64,000 nt of DNA from Phragmites australis (taxonomy: Eukaryota > Streptophyta > Magnoliopsida > Poales > Poaceae). The stretch lies in assembly GCF_958298935.1 (NCBI RefSeq), contig NC_084932.1, positions 5,683,501 through 5,747,500 on the forward strand. The letters are read 5' to 3'. The position numbers were made by a program, and so were the translations under genes. Below the pieces are notes generated by a model. It worked only from the letters and a program-made list of their open reading frames with translations, was not told the origin of the DNA and searched no databases. Below, piece after piece: positions 32,959 to 46,054 of the stretch (the first letter of the stretch is position 1; every line of letters begins with the position of its first letter).

Positions 32959-35883
32959 TGTCACACCCGTTTTAAGGACAAAACCAGATATGGCTATATT
33001 TGTTCCCAGGATCAAGTTACACAAGCAGGACGTCATAAGTGGTAAAGCAGCAGCAATACTTTAAAGTACATCGTTTAACCCATACATCGTCTTAACTGAA
33101 TGTAGCAACCGAAATAAACTAGACTAAGACAACTAAATAGTAGCATCTAAGATAATTATGCAACTATAGCAGCAGAATATAAATGTCGACGTCCAAAGCA
33201 CTCCACATGCACCGACTGAAAGACACACTCCTAGAATGATGGATCATCCTCTTGATAGTCTTTGAAATCTTCTACTGAGCAGTCTTTTTGTGATTGGAGA
33301 TAGCAAGAGTAACTATATATCATACTCAACAAGTGTGAAAAAATAATAACATGCAGACTTATATAAAAAAGACTGATATATGGTATATTTGCATGAATGC
33401 GAGTAAAGTAAAAACAGTTAAGTAAAAGTAACTTAATTAACTATGTGAAAGTCATCCCATAACCAAAGCCATTATCAAAGGTTCCATCCACACGTCATTA
33501 AAAAAACAAAGGTTCCATCTACCTCAACAACTAGGTTCCATCCACCTCAAAATCTAGGTTCTATTCACCCAGACCAATCATTAGCCATAGTTCTCACCAC
33601 CACGATTAACCAAAATAACATAACCAATATCTAATCATGCGAGGGTTTAAGTATCTCATGACCATGAGCACAGCTGATATATCAGTTTTACACTCAAAAG
33701 AGTTGTATAAATTTACCCACGAGTAGTGATTCATCCCCCGCATTAACAGGTGGCTAAAAACCTCCATTGTGCCGTGGTTGCAAGCCATTTGCACACTACC
33801 TAAGGTGTGCTACCAAGAGATCACTATGAAGCCTTTAAAAAAAACCCATCCAGCACATATATGTCTACTAAGGTTGCAACTGCCAGGTGAAAATACATCC
33901 TTTTCAACCTAGAAACCCCCTCTTGTGCCTTAGCTTTCAGAAGTAAATCCCTTCCTTAGATACCCAACCAATTGACACATACATTACTGGACAGAACCTA
34001 ATTAATTAGCCAAGTCTTACCATATCAGTCTTGTGGTTAGTATGGTACTGCTTGGATGGTCGCTTCATAAACTAGTCCTTAGATCTAGAGCAAGCTAGTC
34101 TAATCACAAACCCACAATATGCAACTGCACCAGCCAAACATCCACTTGCTCAGATCCCTAAATTCCATATTGCTAAAACAATTATCATATTAATCATCAA
34201 TATTACATATGTCTATTAGTCAAGTTTAAGACACTTCCCAACATCCCATAATAGCAAGGCTAAGCAATTTTACCCATGACTCAACCATAAGCATCACTTA
34301 AGGCTTCAAGGAATATAAAGGAAGAATCTAATAAACCCTAACAATAGGTAACTACCCATCAAACTAAGACACTGCATGCAATTTGATAAACAAAAGCATT
34401 TAAAATAAAACATAGGTTTAGAATGATCAAAGGCACTTACCTTCTCCTTGCTACTCAGCGTACTCAAAATCTTGGTCTTGAAGTCCCTCATATGCTTCCG
34501 GAACGTTATCGACTAGTTGCACAATTACCGACAAAGCAAACAAAAAAATATACTAAAACAGTATAAAAAACAGAGGCAAAATAATAAAAACTAGTCTAGA
34601 AAGATAGATCATCAAATTTGAAAACCAATGGCGCAAGAATCACTTAAAAAAGGAGTTAAAACAAAAAAATTATGATAGTTTTAAGAAACAGGGACTAAAC
34701 TGCAAAAAGACCAATTAAAACAGATTAATATTTATTATAAAAAATTAATTATTGCATTATCAAAAAGATTATTGCATCATATATAATTTATATGAATTTT
34801 AGAAAAAGAATTTAGATTTATTGCGTAATATACAAGATTTATTGCATCATAAAAGAATTAAATTTATTTAAATCTGAAAAGCTCTGCTGACATCAGCCTG
34901 GCAACTATGCCATGGACCGGGTGCATAGACCGGGGGCACTCAGGTCCATAGGTGCACCGTGCACCAGACCCGTACCCCTTCGATCTGATCTAATCCTAGC
35001 CACTGGATTTGGATCTGATGGCTGGCAATAGATCGGGGAGGGTAGCAGTGTCGTAGATGGTGTCAATGGCATGGCCGCCAGAATGCGACGATGAGCAGTG
35101 GAACACGATCTAGATGACACGGCGATCTCACCTGAGGTAGAAGGAGACTCGGGGAGGTGCCGATGGGGTCGCACGGCGAAGTGGAAGGCGGCAATGGCGA
35201 CGGCGGTGTGGGGACGGCGCTAGGGCATGAGTTTTGGTAATCTTTCGGTGAAAACGAGTTGAGGAGGCCGGGGGGGGTCCTCCAGGTCACATTTACAGGG
35301 GGAAAATGCCATGCGAAGCGAGGAGATTGGGGCGGCGGCGAGCTCTTTGGCTCGGACACGGTGGCGCTTGGGAAGAGTCTCTGTCGGAGACGACAGAGAC
35401 GGGAAGCTAAGCTGGGCCGCTTGGTTGGGCTAGCTACGGTGTTGGCTGACTTGGCCCAAGAGGGGAGCAGGTGCTGCGCGCTGGAAAGGAAGTGGGCCGT
35501 CAGCCTTCGGCTCATTGCAAAGGCAGGGTGAGAGAAGGGAGAAGGGAAGGAGGGGGTGGGGTGGGGTGGCATTAGGCTGAGGGGAGCTGGGTTGGGCTAG
35601 GGTTTAGGGGTAGGCTTTTTTTTCCTTCTTTTCTTTTCTATTTTTCTTTTCTATTCCTTTTATTTGAACTAAAGGCAACCAAAATCAAACAAAGATGCAA
35701 TTCAAATAAAGACCTAAATTCAAACTCAAGAACCAGCATGCAATGCAATTCAAACACTTATCCTAATTCAAATTTGAATTTAATTTTAGAAATTAGGGTT
35801 TTTCCTACTCTACACATTTAGTCATTAAATAAATTCTTGAAAATTTTAAATATTTAGGAAAAATAAGAATTTAAGGTGTTACA
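32959..35883 (-). repeat. Solo LTR of a long-LTR Ty3/gypsy family
   Basis: The plus strand starts TGTCACACCCG and ends GGTGTTACA, so the minus-strand LTR reads TGTAACACC to GTGTGACA. Flanks are GAATT at 32954-32958 and 35884-35888. The 2925-base body has no primer-binding site or pol. It holds a GC-rich leader-like core (34900-35580) with a GGGCTAGGGTTTAGGG stretch. It sits about 50 bases after the CRK pseudogene stop. An element excised by LTR-LTR recombination is the simplest reading. Confidence 0.8.
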
Positions 35884-36023
35884 GAATTTCCTTTTTTTTT
35901 CCCCTTCTCGGAGATAAGGTTGATGCAGGGAGAGGCCCTGCTGCAGCCACATACTGAATTGTCTCTGCAGTAGTGCAATTTGTAAAAGTCTTTGTGATGT
36001 TAACGTATGGTGCTATGATAGAG

Positions 36024-36163
36024 TACGAGTGTCACAGATGTCAATTTTGATGTGATATATTATCTAACCAGATGTGGAAAGCACTGCATTTTCTACGAGT
36101 GTCACAGATGTCAATTTTGATGTGATATATTATGTAATCAGATGTGGAAAGCACTGCATTTTC
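36024..36163. repeat. 70-bp tandem duplication
   Basis: Units 36024-36093 and 36094-36163 both read TACGAGTGTCACAGATGTCA onward to GCACTGCATTTTC, with two base differences. The duplication is recent. Confidence 0.9.
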
Positions 36164-36961
36164 TACAGAGCTATTGCAGGGAATGACTTATTCTTTTCCA
36201 GTTCCAGGCGTCTAACGACTCACAAAGAAAGCTGTGACAATGACACTTTATGTTCGAACGGACGTGGCTGGCCATCGCTGGGTCTGCAGTTTGTGGGGGA
36301 CGTACCAAGTGAGAGTTACCTGATACATCCCGCTGTTAGTAATCTGATACATAATGTAATTTATTATTTTTTTAAAGGATAATGTTCCTATATTTGTGTG
36401 AGGCTATCCACGTTGGATTGGGTAGGCCGTTCTTTGACTTGTGTTCAGTAGCTGTGCCTGTGCCCTCCTATTTCAATAACACTTCGCTTAGATTTATGCA
36501 CTGCAACTGTCAGGCCCTCACTTTGATATCTATTGCGCATTATGTATTAGTCTCTAAATTAATCTAAATTAATAGTTGATACATATAGAATCTAACAAAA
36601 TAATATCAAAACATATTTTGAATAAAGTAAATTACCTGAAACAATATATTCAGTGGCGACATGGCTTAGGATTCTTTACATTCACAGCCAGAAATCGACA
36701 GTGGAGAACTTGTTAAGCATGATATCTTAGGCTAACTCAGGTGCGGACATAGCCTTACTCTTCTAACTTCTTTATCATTCTTGAAGTAATGCTCTTCACT
36801 GAAATAAACAGTAAGATTGAATATGAAAAGTACTCAACAATTCCTAACACTAATGTAGGTGTTTGATAGATGCTTAAAGGTTAGAGCAAAGAATAAGGCC
36901 ATAGGGTTCAAGTTTAAGCAGAAAGCCAATTTTAAATGCAGTGGAATTTATCTGTAACCTA
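36164..36961. other. Intergenic, no gene seen
   Basis: Short AT-rich frames only. Nothing recognisable as coding, RNA or terminal repeats. Confidence 0.4.
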
Positions 36962-36977
36962 CAGTTCAAATCTTTTT

Positions 36978-37106
36978 TTTTTTTTGAGAAATTGCATACA
37001 AACACATCGCACACCTAACCACCCACGCCTCACCAACCGAGCGTCGAACTTGGGTCGGCACGCTCCCAGCCAGGAGACGTACCAACCGAGCTGAGCTCGG
37101 TTCGTG
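36978..37106 (-). mobile_element. tRNA-derived SINE
   Basis: A 129-base insert has a poly-T left edge (minus-strand poly-A) and is flanked by CAGTTCAAATCTTTTT at 36962-36977 and 37107-37122. On the minus strand it holds an A-box-like GCTCGGTTGGTACG and a B-box-like AAGTTCGACGC (around 37040-37053). The order (head, A box, B box, unrelated tail, poly-A) is that of plant SINEs. Confidence 0.85.
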
Positions 37107-38668
37107 CAGTTCAAATCTTTTTAAGAAAGACAAGTTTTAGTTATTAATTAAGATTGTTGGTCTTGTAGGAGATATAATCCATCCTGCCAGTTCTTAAGTT
37201 TTAAGCTGGTCAGCACCGGACCAGTTCAACAGCACAAGCCGGCATATTCCAAATCACGGGCCCCGCACATCAGCGGCCCACTCACACCACAAGGAGTACT
37301 CATGCCATGAGACTAATCATTGTGAGCTTCACCGTAGCTTGTCAGTGACCGTGACACGGCCATCCGAATAGATTTAACTCTGTAGAGATTGTACACTGTA
37401 CCTACATGCTATGCTTTACCTCTCACCACCGTCGTGGTTGGAGGGGCATAACAAAACCTATCTTCTCTAAGCGACTCCACAATTTCACCTACATGACCTG
37501 AACCAGGGGGCTCGTTATCAACATGACTCATGACAGTCTCTAGCTGGATCACAGGCACTAGCTCGTCCGAGTCTTCTCCTGACTTCCTGTTGCCTCTGCC
37601 TATAGGTGGGTTATGCGGTAGGCACCAAGAAGGTAATGTCAAGTCCTACCCATAACAGGACCTATGGTTGCACGGGGTTCACTAGGTGTCAGGTCACAAC
37701 GAACCAGTCCTTATACGACCAAGGCGAGCATCTCCCAACAATCCTCCCAAAGGACTTACCCCCATGAGGCACTAACAAACAAGCTATCTTGCTCGCCCCA
37801 CCACAACAGTTTTTTCCTATCCAGGCTTCATTAACACCAACCATCCAATTTTTACACACACACCCCCACCAAGTACTCAACACCACACAACAAACATATT
37901 TGTAGAAAGCATGTGTCATAATTAAGTGAATAATGCGTCTCCGAAGAGATAAGGTAGCAACCCTAAGGATACTAGTATCAATGCATCAACTATCATTATT
38001 ATAGCAAATGATGGAACATCCTAAGTTTAATCATGGCATAAAGTATTTTGTAGATAAGGCATGGCTTAATCAAGATAGGTCATAATTAACATAAAGCTTT
38101 AAAATAATCAAAAATAGCATACTTGATCAAGGAGTTAGGACTTGCCTTTATCGGGGTATCTCTTTATCTTTCCTCGTAATCCGAAATCTTCTTCCATTGT
38201 GGTTTGCCTTTAGCTCCTTCATCGTATCCTCACTAGTATTCTTGTACTTCTAGCCTACATAGTTTATCGTCAATAAGTGCATAGTCGAATAAACACAAAT
38301 TCGAATTCAAGAACAACACCAAACAGAACATCGAGATAAGGCTCCATCATTGAATTGTAGAGGAAGGGAATTTAGTTATATACTACTATGTGAATATTAA
38401 TTGTGAAAATTAAGTGTAGTTATCTGGTAAAAATTAGATCAAGTTATTATTTACACTATTATATGAACATGAAGTGTGAATGCTACATGTTGTTATTTAG
38501 CAAAAACCAGATCAAATTATTATGTTGTACTTTTAGTTATTCTTAGAGGAAATCTGAACAAATCATTATAACTATTTTGGTGTGATTCTATAGATTATAG
38601 AGGCATGCAATGACCACTAAGATTTAGTGTTGCTACGTGCATGTGTGTTGGTAAGTATATGTGTGCTA

Positions 38669-38694
38669 CATACATACATACATACATACATACA
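38669..38694. repeat. (CATA)n microsatellite
   Basis: About six and a half CATA units. Confidence 0.9.
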
Positions 38695-39009
38695 TTGTAT
38701 GTGAGCATATGTGTGTATATACACAAGTATACATTTATAAGATATCTTATGTGTGCAAGGAGTCATAATTAATTATTCTTAGTTAACAATTGTTATCTAC
38801 AATTATCTAGTTGTGAAAAGGATATTAAGGTTTTCTACGTGCAAGTGTATATATGTGTGCCGGTATATTTCTATGTGCAAGTGCGTGCACATGCAAGACC
38901 TCGTGTATGAGCATGCATGCATAGGTGTGGGTGCGGGTAGGAATATCTATGTATACATATACATGTGCTCTTAAAGGTTTAGGTATACTAGCCATCATCA
39001 CATGTAGGT

Positions 39010-40500
39010 GGCATATACTATGTCAAAAAACGTTTTTAGTGACAGGTGATAACGGTTATTAGTGATGGGTTCTGTGTCCATCATTCTGAACGTGTCACTA
39101 ATAAAAGATCATTAGTGATGAGTCATAACTGTGATCTGTCACTAATATTTAGTCAATAGCGTGACCCATCACTATTGACTAAATATTAGTGACGGGTTGT
39201 AATCTTGACATGTTACTAATGATTGATGAATGTTTTTCGCGTTTTTTTGACACGAAAAAAGTTAAAAATATATTTTTTCACCCGAGCCATCCCAACACAG
39301 ACCCATTGCATATTCTTCACAAGCTACGCTATTTTTCATATTGTTTTCAAGTCTTACATTCCGTGGGAATCGAACCCACGACCTCCCCTCGCACGCATAG
39401 CCATCTTACCACCTATGCTATCACGTAGTTGTGATAGAGATCCGATATTTTATCGTTTTAACTTTTTTTGGTGAAGGTCATTAGTGACGGACGAGAATGG
39501 CGACCTGTCACTAATGACTGAATAGTGACGGGTCAGAACTGTAACATGAACATTAGTGACGGGTCGTAATCTTGACTCGTCATTAATGACTGATTTTGCC
39601 AAATTTTGTCGAGAGTTATAATTTACATATAAAATTTTTTCTTCACCCAAATTTGTATTAATATGTGATGAGTTTTTGTATCTCTCATGCAAACGATCGC
39701 AATTTGATAGGTGACCCAGAGTGTCTTCGGTAAAATAGGCATAACTTTTGCATACGGACTCCGATTTTGATGTTTTTATACTCTACGGATATCTACAGAA
39801 AAAATTACATCCGTTTCTCTCTGACTTTGTCGGGTTCAGCAAATTTTTTGAGACCAAATTTGGCCTGAAAGATTGAGTTCTCATCCCCTAAAGTTTCTAC
39901 ACCGTTTTCAAAACACACGATTGTGTCTATAGCCGGCACCCCTTACATCAAACTTAAGTAGAAATGTAGAATAATTCTTATTCTAGTGCTGCTGAGATGA
40001 GAAAAAAATAAAAGAAAAATAAAAAATATTTGTAAATAACTTAAGATCAGATTTGCATTATTGAGTATTTAAATGGAGAGCTAAAATAACATGTTTTATT
40101 TCAGCAGGGAACAATTGTTAAGTAGATGAAGACTAGCATGTTACAAAACAGTCGTATGATTCTATTTTCATATTTTTTTTATCGATGGCAAATACCACAA
40201 GAGCCCTTACCAAAGTTCTGCACTGATGAATACCATCATTAGTGACATGTCACAATTTGACCCGTCACTAATGACTGGTCCAGAATGACCCGTCACTAAT
40301 GACTTGGTCATTAGTGACGGATCACAACTTGATCCGTCACTAAAGACTCGCCTAGGACGACCCGTCACTGATGACCACTCATTAGTGACGGATTTATGTC
40401 TGGTTCTGATCAGAAGGTACATTACTGATGATTGTAGTAGGACCTGTCACCAATTTGTCTTTAGTGACGGGTCATTAATTTCGTATCTTCTTTATCTGTT
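39010..40500. mobile_element. CACTA-like non-autonomous element with TTAGTGACGGGTC repeats
   Basis: Many copies of TTAGTGACGGGTC in both orientations occur near 39030-39220, 39478-39590 and 40225-40465. The left end TACTATGTCAAAAAACG resembles the CACTACAAAAAAACG terminus of this group with changes. No right CACTA terminus is seen before the microsatellite. No transposase. Confidence 0.55.
39360..39425 (-). other. tRNA-like segment with intact A and B boxes
   Basis: Read on the minus strand it gives TAGCATAGGTGG (A-box like, 39409-39420), then GGGTTCGATTCCC (B box, 39365-39377). It does not fold to a full cloverleaf with matching acceptor arms by eye, so it is a tRNA relic or the head of a SINE rather than a working tRNA gene. 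Confidence 0.5.

Positions 40501-40503
<3 letters not shown>

Positions 40504-40566
<63 letters not shown>
40504..40566. repeat. (CA)n then (TA)n microsatellite
   Basis: A CA run followed by a TA run that directly abuts the Micron-like MITE. Confidence 0.95.
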
Positions 40567-40569
<3 letters not shown>

Positions 40570-40942
40570 AAAACTAGTATGTACTCCTGGGTGTATGTAC
40601 TCCCACCTTTCATATACCACTTTTACACGTGTGTTATACTTCTTTATCACTTTAAATATACTTCATTAGTAATTATAAGATACTACAATACAAATCCCAC
40701 AAAATTTTTTATGAAATTCCATGATTTTTATCTTAATTTGCGTATATACTTCTTTTATGTATAAAAAAGAGTATATAGCAAAAATGAAAGGCTAACATTG
40801 AATTTTTTTTCATACAACTCATATTGGAGTATCTTAGAATTAGTATTAAAGTATACTAAAAATGATAAAAGAGTATAAAGTGTTTGTTTAGGTGGTATAT
40901 TGCATGTAGGAGTACATACTCCTAGGAGTATAGAATAGGTGT

Positions 40943-40945
<3 letters not shown>
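40567..40945. mobile_element. Micron-like MITE flanked by (TA)n
   Basis: A 379-base body has inverted ends AGGAAAACTAGTATGTACTC and, reverse complemented, AGGACACCTATTCTATACTC, each followed by more matching GTATGTACTCC. It sits exactly between two TA runs, as rice Micron elements do, which are reported to target (TA)n. Non-coding. Confidence 0.75.

Positions 40946-40983
<38 letters not shown>
40946..40983. repeat. (TA)n microsatellite, right flank of Micron-like MITE
   Basis: Uninterrupted TA run of about 18 units. Confidence 0.95.
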
Positions 40984-40986
<3 letters not shown>

Positions 40987-42301
40987 AGATAAAGATAGCT
41001 ATATATGTATATTTGTATATAAGAATATATACGTACATACGCAAGCATATGTCTACAAGTATCCTCGGTGTAAAGTGTGTCATCATTAATTATTCTTAAT
41101 TTAATAATATTTTCTAAGGTTATTTAACATCTAAACCTAATTTATGAGCATTTATCAGTTTACTACTCAAATAAAACCATTATTCAAATTTACTTTGATT
41201 ATACTTACGGCCAAGAACATGATTAAACAAGATTCATCTATCTCTAAACTATTCATGATATGAGCAAAGAGGTTATGTGTAAATCATATTAAAATAGAAT
41301 CAAACATGCATAAATTCAAATAAAATTAAAGCAAACTCCAAAAGTTATGAAAATAGTATGAATGGATAGATCATAAATTTAGATGAATTTTGGTGAAATA
41401 ACCATTGAAATTGGATTGAAACGGAGGAGAAATAGCTCTTAAAAATAGTCAAAAAATTAATTCCAGAAAATAGAAAAGGGTAGAATATTCTTTAGAATTT
41501 TGGAAAAATAATTCTAAAATTATTAAATAATTTCACAAATTCTGACTGAAACAGTGGCCGACATGTGGGCCCTGGTCATTAGTGCTGGAGTACTGTGGAC
41601 CGGGTGCATGAATGCGGTCTACGGGTTTGGTGGATGGGACGCGGAGCACAGACACGGCTCACGGTGAACTAGGACCACGAGAGGGGGTGCTGGGGTTGCA
41701 GTCACAGTGCTCCCGCAGCGGCAGCTCGCCGGAGGGCTCATCGGAGTTGGGCTGCGGGTGTCGAGCCTCGACTTACACTACGTGCCGGGGGTCTACGCGG
41801 GTTGACGGAGCTAGATAGGGGGCCCACGTTCTCGGGAACTGGAGTTCTGGAGAAGTAGAGGGGAGGCAGGGGTGCTTACCGTGGGCTCGCTGAGGTCACA
41901 GAGGGGCCGGAGGTGGTAGATCGGAGACGGCGGCCAGAGATAGGGAAGAAACAGAGGAGGTGTTGCAGCTATGGATTGGGCTCGGTGGTGGAGAGGAGTA
42001 GGGGAGCTTGTGGTGGCGTAGTGCAGTGGAGGGGAGGCCTCGTCGGCTTTTATAGCCGTGCAAAGGTGGTTCTGCGGTTGGAGAATATCTTGCTCCGGCA
42101 AGATACTTCTCTCGGTGTCTAGTCGGGGCGGCGGAGAATATTTTCATCCAGCATTAAATGGAGGACAGCTAGGGAGATCAAAAGGTACAGCGCCGGAGAA
42201 ATAACAATTGCCACCCTGTTGCGGTTGGTGCACTGGACGGCGGAGCGAGCTTAGTTGGACCTGTTACATATGTGGGGAAAAAGAGCACAAGTTGTCTGAA
42301 T

Positions 42302-43460
42302 TTTTTTTCAAAAGGACGGCAAGAGTATTATTAATTTATTTTATAGAAGAAAAGAATTAGCATAATTTATAAGGGAAATTGAACTTAAAAATCTCATAAC
42401 TTTGCGGTTTAAAAGAAAACCGGCAGACAACCCTAAAACGACAATACGACCTCAACTCTACAGGCGACGCTCACACAGAAAACACAAACCAGATAACAGA
42501 TAAGACCAACCTAACTCAACTTTCACGCTAACCAATTAAAACAACTCTCACCCTCACAACTCGGTCAGTGGAGCTCTGCTCCCACGCCGCACATCTCTGT
42601 CACATAAGTCAGCAGCACGTCATTTCGGAGGAGCGCACATTGGATCAAATCTCTATCGTGAAGCGTCAAACAGAATGAAGAGCTGCCATGAAGTGAGGAC
42701 GTAGGGGTGAACCTACAGAAAAAGCCGGCAAAAATGACCCCGAACAACTCAACGATGCTCACAAACACACGGTGCAACCAATAAACAGCCGCGCCCAACC
42801 TAACTCAACTCGCGCATCAAACCAACATCATGAGCAACAGGCCGGTGGAGCCCTGCTTCCATGTCAGCAACAGCTTGATTGGCAGGGCCCAGCTCTCACA
42901 TCGAACCAAACCCCCAGCTAATCAGCGGGCGCGTCACTTCGGAGGAGTGTGCATCAGGCAACAACTGTTACTGGGAATGCCACATGAAAAGGAAACGCTG
43001 CCGCGCCCAGCGGAGGCGTAGGGGTCAACCTACAAAAGAAGTCAGAGGCATCGACGGTGCGGTACACCCCGAACAGAAGAACTGGTGTCGCCAACTAGTG
43101 CAGGAGGGCTTCCGGAAAACGACACCTTCAGGAAGGTAGCGACGTCAACGCCGCCGTTGCTCGACTGGAAACTGGGGCAAGGTTTTCACCCAGAGATGTC
43201 CCTTGGGTAGGAGAGACGCTACAATGTCACCTCTACAGAGGAAATGGCACCTGTGAGCATCATCGACATTGGCACCAGCAGAATTTTTGGACTGAGCTTT
43301 CGCTCACGACTTCCCACCCTGAAGCACCTGCACTGAAGTCTCGCCGCATCCGCCACGGCCGCTATCTTCGCGAGTGCGCGCCACCTAGAAAAGCCCTCAC
43401 AGGACAATCAGGCTCCTCGCAAGCCGGCTCCAGGGGTAAGCAGAACTGGCAAGGGGAAGA
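42302..43460 (-). mobile_element. LINE-like non-coding stretch, minus strand
   Basis: Starts with poly-T then CAAAAGGACGGCAAGAGTAT, the reversed tail style of grass LINEs. It continues with CTTCAGGAAGGTAGCGACGT and GTTTTCACCCAGAGATG. A related block is at 52.2-52.9 kb. A partial internal duplication (TCATTTCGGAGGAG / TCACTTCGGAGGAG and CGTAGGGGTCAACCTAC-type lines) recurs about 310 bases apart (42622 and 42930). No ORF2 is seen. The right edge is uncertain. Confidence 0.45.
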
Positions 43461-44805
43461 GCCTGATCAAGGAGGGGGGGGGGGAGGGGTAGCACAACAC
43501 CCCACACCGGGCCAACCACAGTGTCCCACAGCCAACGCAAGGCCACAGCGATGGGACTGACCGTCCTGTCGACACGCGCCAACGCCGCAGCCACAAGGCT
43601 CCCAGGCTACCTTTCACCAACGTCGTCGCCGCTGAGCATGACGGCCAAAGGACCTCGGAGCCGGCGGCAACGGGCGGTCCAATAGGCGGACGCGAGGGAG
43701 CCCCAGGTCAAGCGAGCGTCACAGCTGTGCCTCCTAGGAGGCCGCCACATATGGGATCCGCCGGTTGCAAGTTCCCACCAAACGGATCCGGCCGACTCAC
43801 AGCCGGATCTATCAGCGCCCACGCATAGAGGGACCGTGGTCGAGTACCAGAGTACCACGCAGCCGACGGAGCGAAGCGAGCTAGGCGGCGATGGCAGCAT
43901 AGCCCTCAACAACCGCGCCGCCAAGGCAGAGTGCGTGACACACGTCGTAGAGCCGCGATGCCTTGTCCATGCACACAGCCAGCCACGTGGCACCGCCGGG
44001 GAGGTGGAGTGACACGAAGAGGCGTGGGAGGCCCACGTGCGTGGCATGGAGTAGGGCCAGAGTGGCCCGGGGGGACGGCAGTGATAGGAACACCATAGCC
44101 GGCAACGATGATGCCAGAGCCGCACAGAGCAGCTGAAGGACCACGGAGCCGGCCGCAATCGGTTGGGTCGATGGATTTCCCGGCAGGATTGGAACCTCCA
44201 TCAATAAGTGCCCCCATCGACTGGAGCTTGCTGTGCTGACGTGACGGTGGCATGCGCGGCGTACAGCTATGGCAAAAGATCGAGGAGAGAGGGAGAGTAG
44301 AGAGAGAGAGCGCCGGCGCCGAGGAAGCCTCAGGAGGGCTCGCGCGCCGGGATATATGATGATGGTGTGGAGCTGGGCAGAGTTGGGCTAAGACAGGCCA
44401 GGGGGAAAGAGAATGATTTCAGCCCATCCTGAAAAATGAAAAAGGAGGGAGAGAGGAAGTGGGCTGGGCCAGCTTGGCAATAGGATAAGGTTTCGGCTCG
44501 AAGGAGTTTAGGGTTTGGAATAGGGCTTTTCTTTTCCAGGAATTTTGGAAAAGTTCAAATTTGAATATAGTTCAAATTCGAATATCAAACAATATCAAAC
44601 AAAAACCAATTGAAATCCTAAAAATTCAAGTGCAAAATGGTGTAGTTTGTGCATGTTTTCAACATTCAAAAATTTTAAATTTGAGGTAAATTTATGCTAC
44701 TTTAAATATAAGTAACCAAATTTGTTTTAAATTGTTGTAAATTCAAAAAGTTCAAATTTTTAGTGAATTTTAGCAAACATCAAAACTAAGAAAGATAATA
44801 CAACG

Positions 44806-46050
44806 ACCCTAACACAACTTAACCTGTAGCTCATCCTTATTAATGAATTGGCTGAGCTCCAGCCTTATTCGCAAATAAAAAACAGTGACCCTATCACCCA
44901 CCATTCGTAGCTATGGGTGGCATTTTATGTCATTATTTACGGTGCATTTACATATGGGCAAAACAGAACAAAAAAAAGTACCTCGTGCAGATGTACTTCT
45001 TTTTTAGATAATAGATGAAACTATGTAGATGGGCTTATATTCATCGAGGGGAAAGAAAGGCTAAACGAATATATATTTGAACTCCAAAGGAGTTATATTG
45101 TTGGCTGCCCTACAGAAAGTTGAACAAAAAAAATGATATCTGCACTTAATTACAAAAAGGATGGAGAGCTTTCCATGAACGGGCTGATCTTAAACCTAAG
45201 GAATACAGCTCGCAATACTAAGCCTGCATGTTGTTCAATTTATGCTGCTCCACCAAGATGGATTTCGAAGAGGATTGAATACCACAGCAACCGTCACTAG
45301 CTCAACGACAATGACAGTATTATACATTACATTTATTTGACTGTTTGTATGATAGATGGTATTGACTGTTCAAGGGTATGTATCTTCTGCAACACCCGCA
45401 CAGTTCGCTTAAGAATGGATAATTCTGCTCTTCCTATTCCACCGTGTTATTGTTCAAAAGAAGAAGGCCAAGAAACCCAATATCATTGCTAAATATATAT
45501 GTTGAATACTGTCACATGGAAATGAGGTCCGTCTAACGCCAAATATATACTATGCAAGTGTTTGCACCACGAATTATACTACTGCTTATCAGTCGAAGAT
45601 GGCAGTTCAACCTGCTATAATAATATGTAATAATATTGTATTATATTTGAACGCAGCAACTTCTCCCTAATGTACAGAATTTATAATTAACAGTTATTGA
45701 TTTTACCTTTCCAATAGTACTATTCCCTTTCACCTACCTAGCTTTTCCCTTTTCAGATTATTCTGTACGCAACACTTTGCCAGTTAAGTGATAGGTTTGC
45801 ATTCCAACGGTGCCCTGACAATTTCTAGCGGTACAGTACAATCTGGTTATGGTTATCATAATATGAATGGTCTTTCCCCGTTCAGAAATGACTAATTGCC
45901 TTTAAGATTAATGGGTTATTATCCATATAGATGGAGAATATAAATACAAGAGTATCATATTTCATACGTGGAAGAATTCAGAAAGGTCAATCGGACCAAC
46001 TCTTTTGTGTATAATTAGTCGGTTGATGCGTGGATTCACGCTGTAGCAAC
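44806..46050. other. AT-rich intergenic, no gene seen
   Basis: No coding or RNA signal. GCTGAGCTCCAGCCTTATTC then CAAATAAAAAA (44852-44881) looks like a plant LINE 3' terminus on the plus strand, too short to call firmly. Confidence 0.35.
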
Positions 46051-46054
46051 ATAT

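Larger units (their letters stand above)
37200..44805 (-). mobile_element. Decayed long-LTR Ty3/gypsy complex with nested insertions
   Basis: The segment from CAGTGACCGTGACACGGCCA (37340) and GTAGAGATTGTACACTGTACC to an AT-rich end at GATAATACA (about 44805) matches my memory of long grass LTR regions read in reverse. It has a GC-rich leader-like core at 41.5-42.2 and 43.4-44.5 kb and a TTTAGGGTTTGG stretch near 44510. It is interrupted by a CACTA-like element, a Micron-like MITE and a LINE-like block. Termini and target duplications were not fixed, so it could be more than one element. Confidence 0.45.

Noticed and set aside
39360..39425. Functional tRNA gene
   Set aside because: Promoter boxes are good but matching acceptor and anticodon stems could not be drawn by eye.
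40304..40669. Frame with a His-Thr run then Ile-Tyr run
   Set aside because: It is the translation of the CA and TA microsatellite.
43607..44158. Long minus-strand open frames of up to 183 codons in GC-rich DNA
   Set aside because: Three overlapping phases are open at once, residues are dominated by Pro, Arg, Ser and Cys, and there is no domain. Composition explains them.
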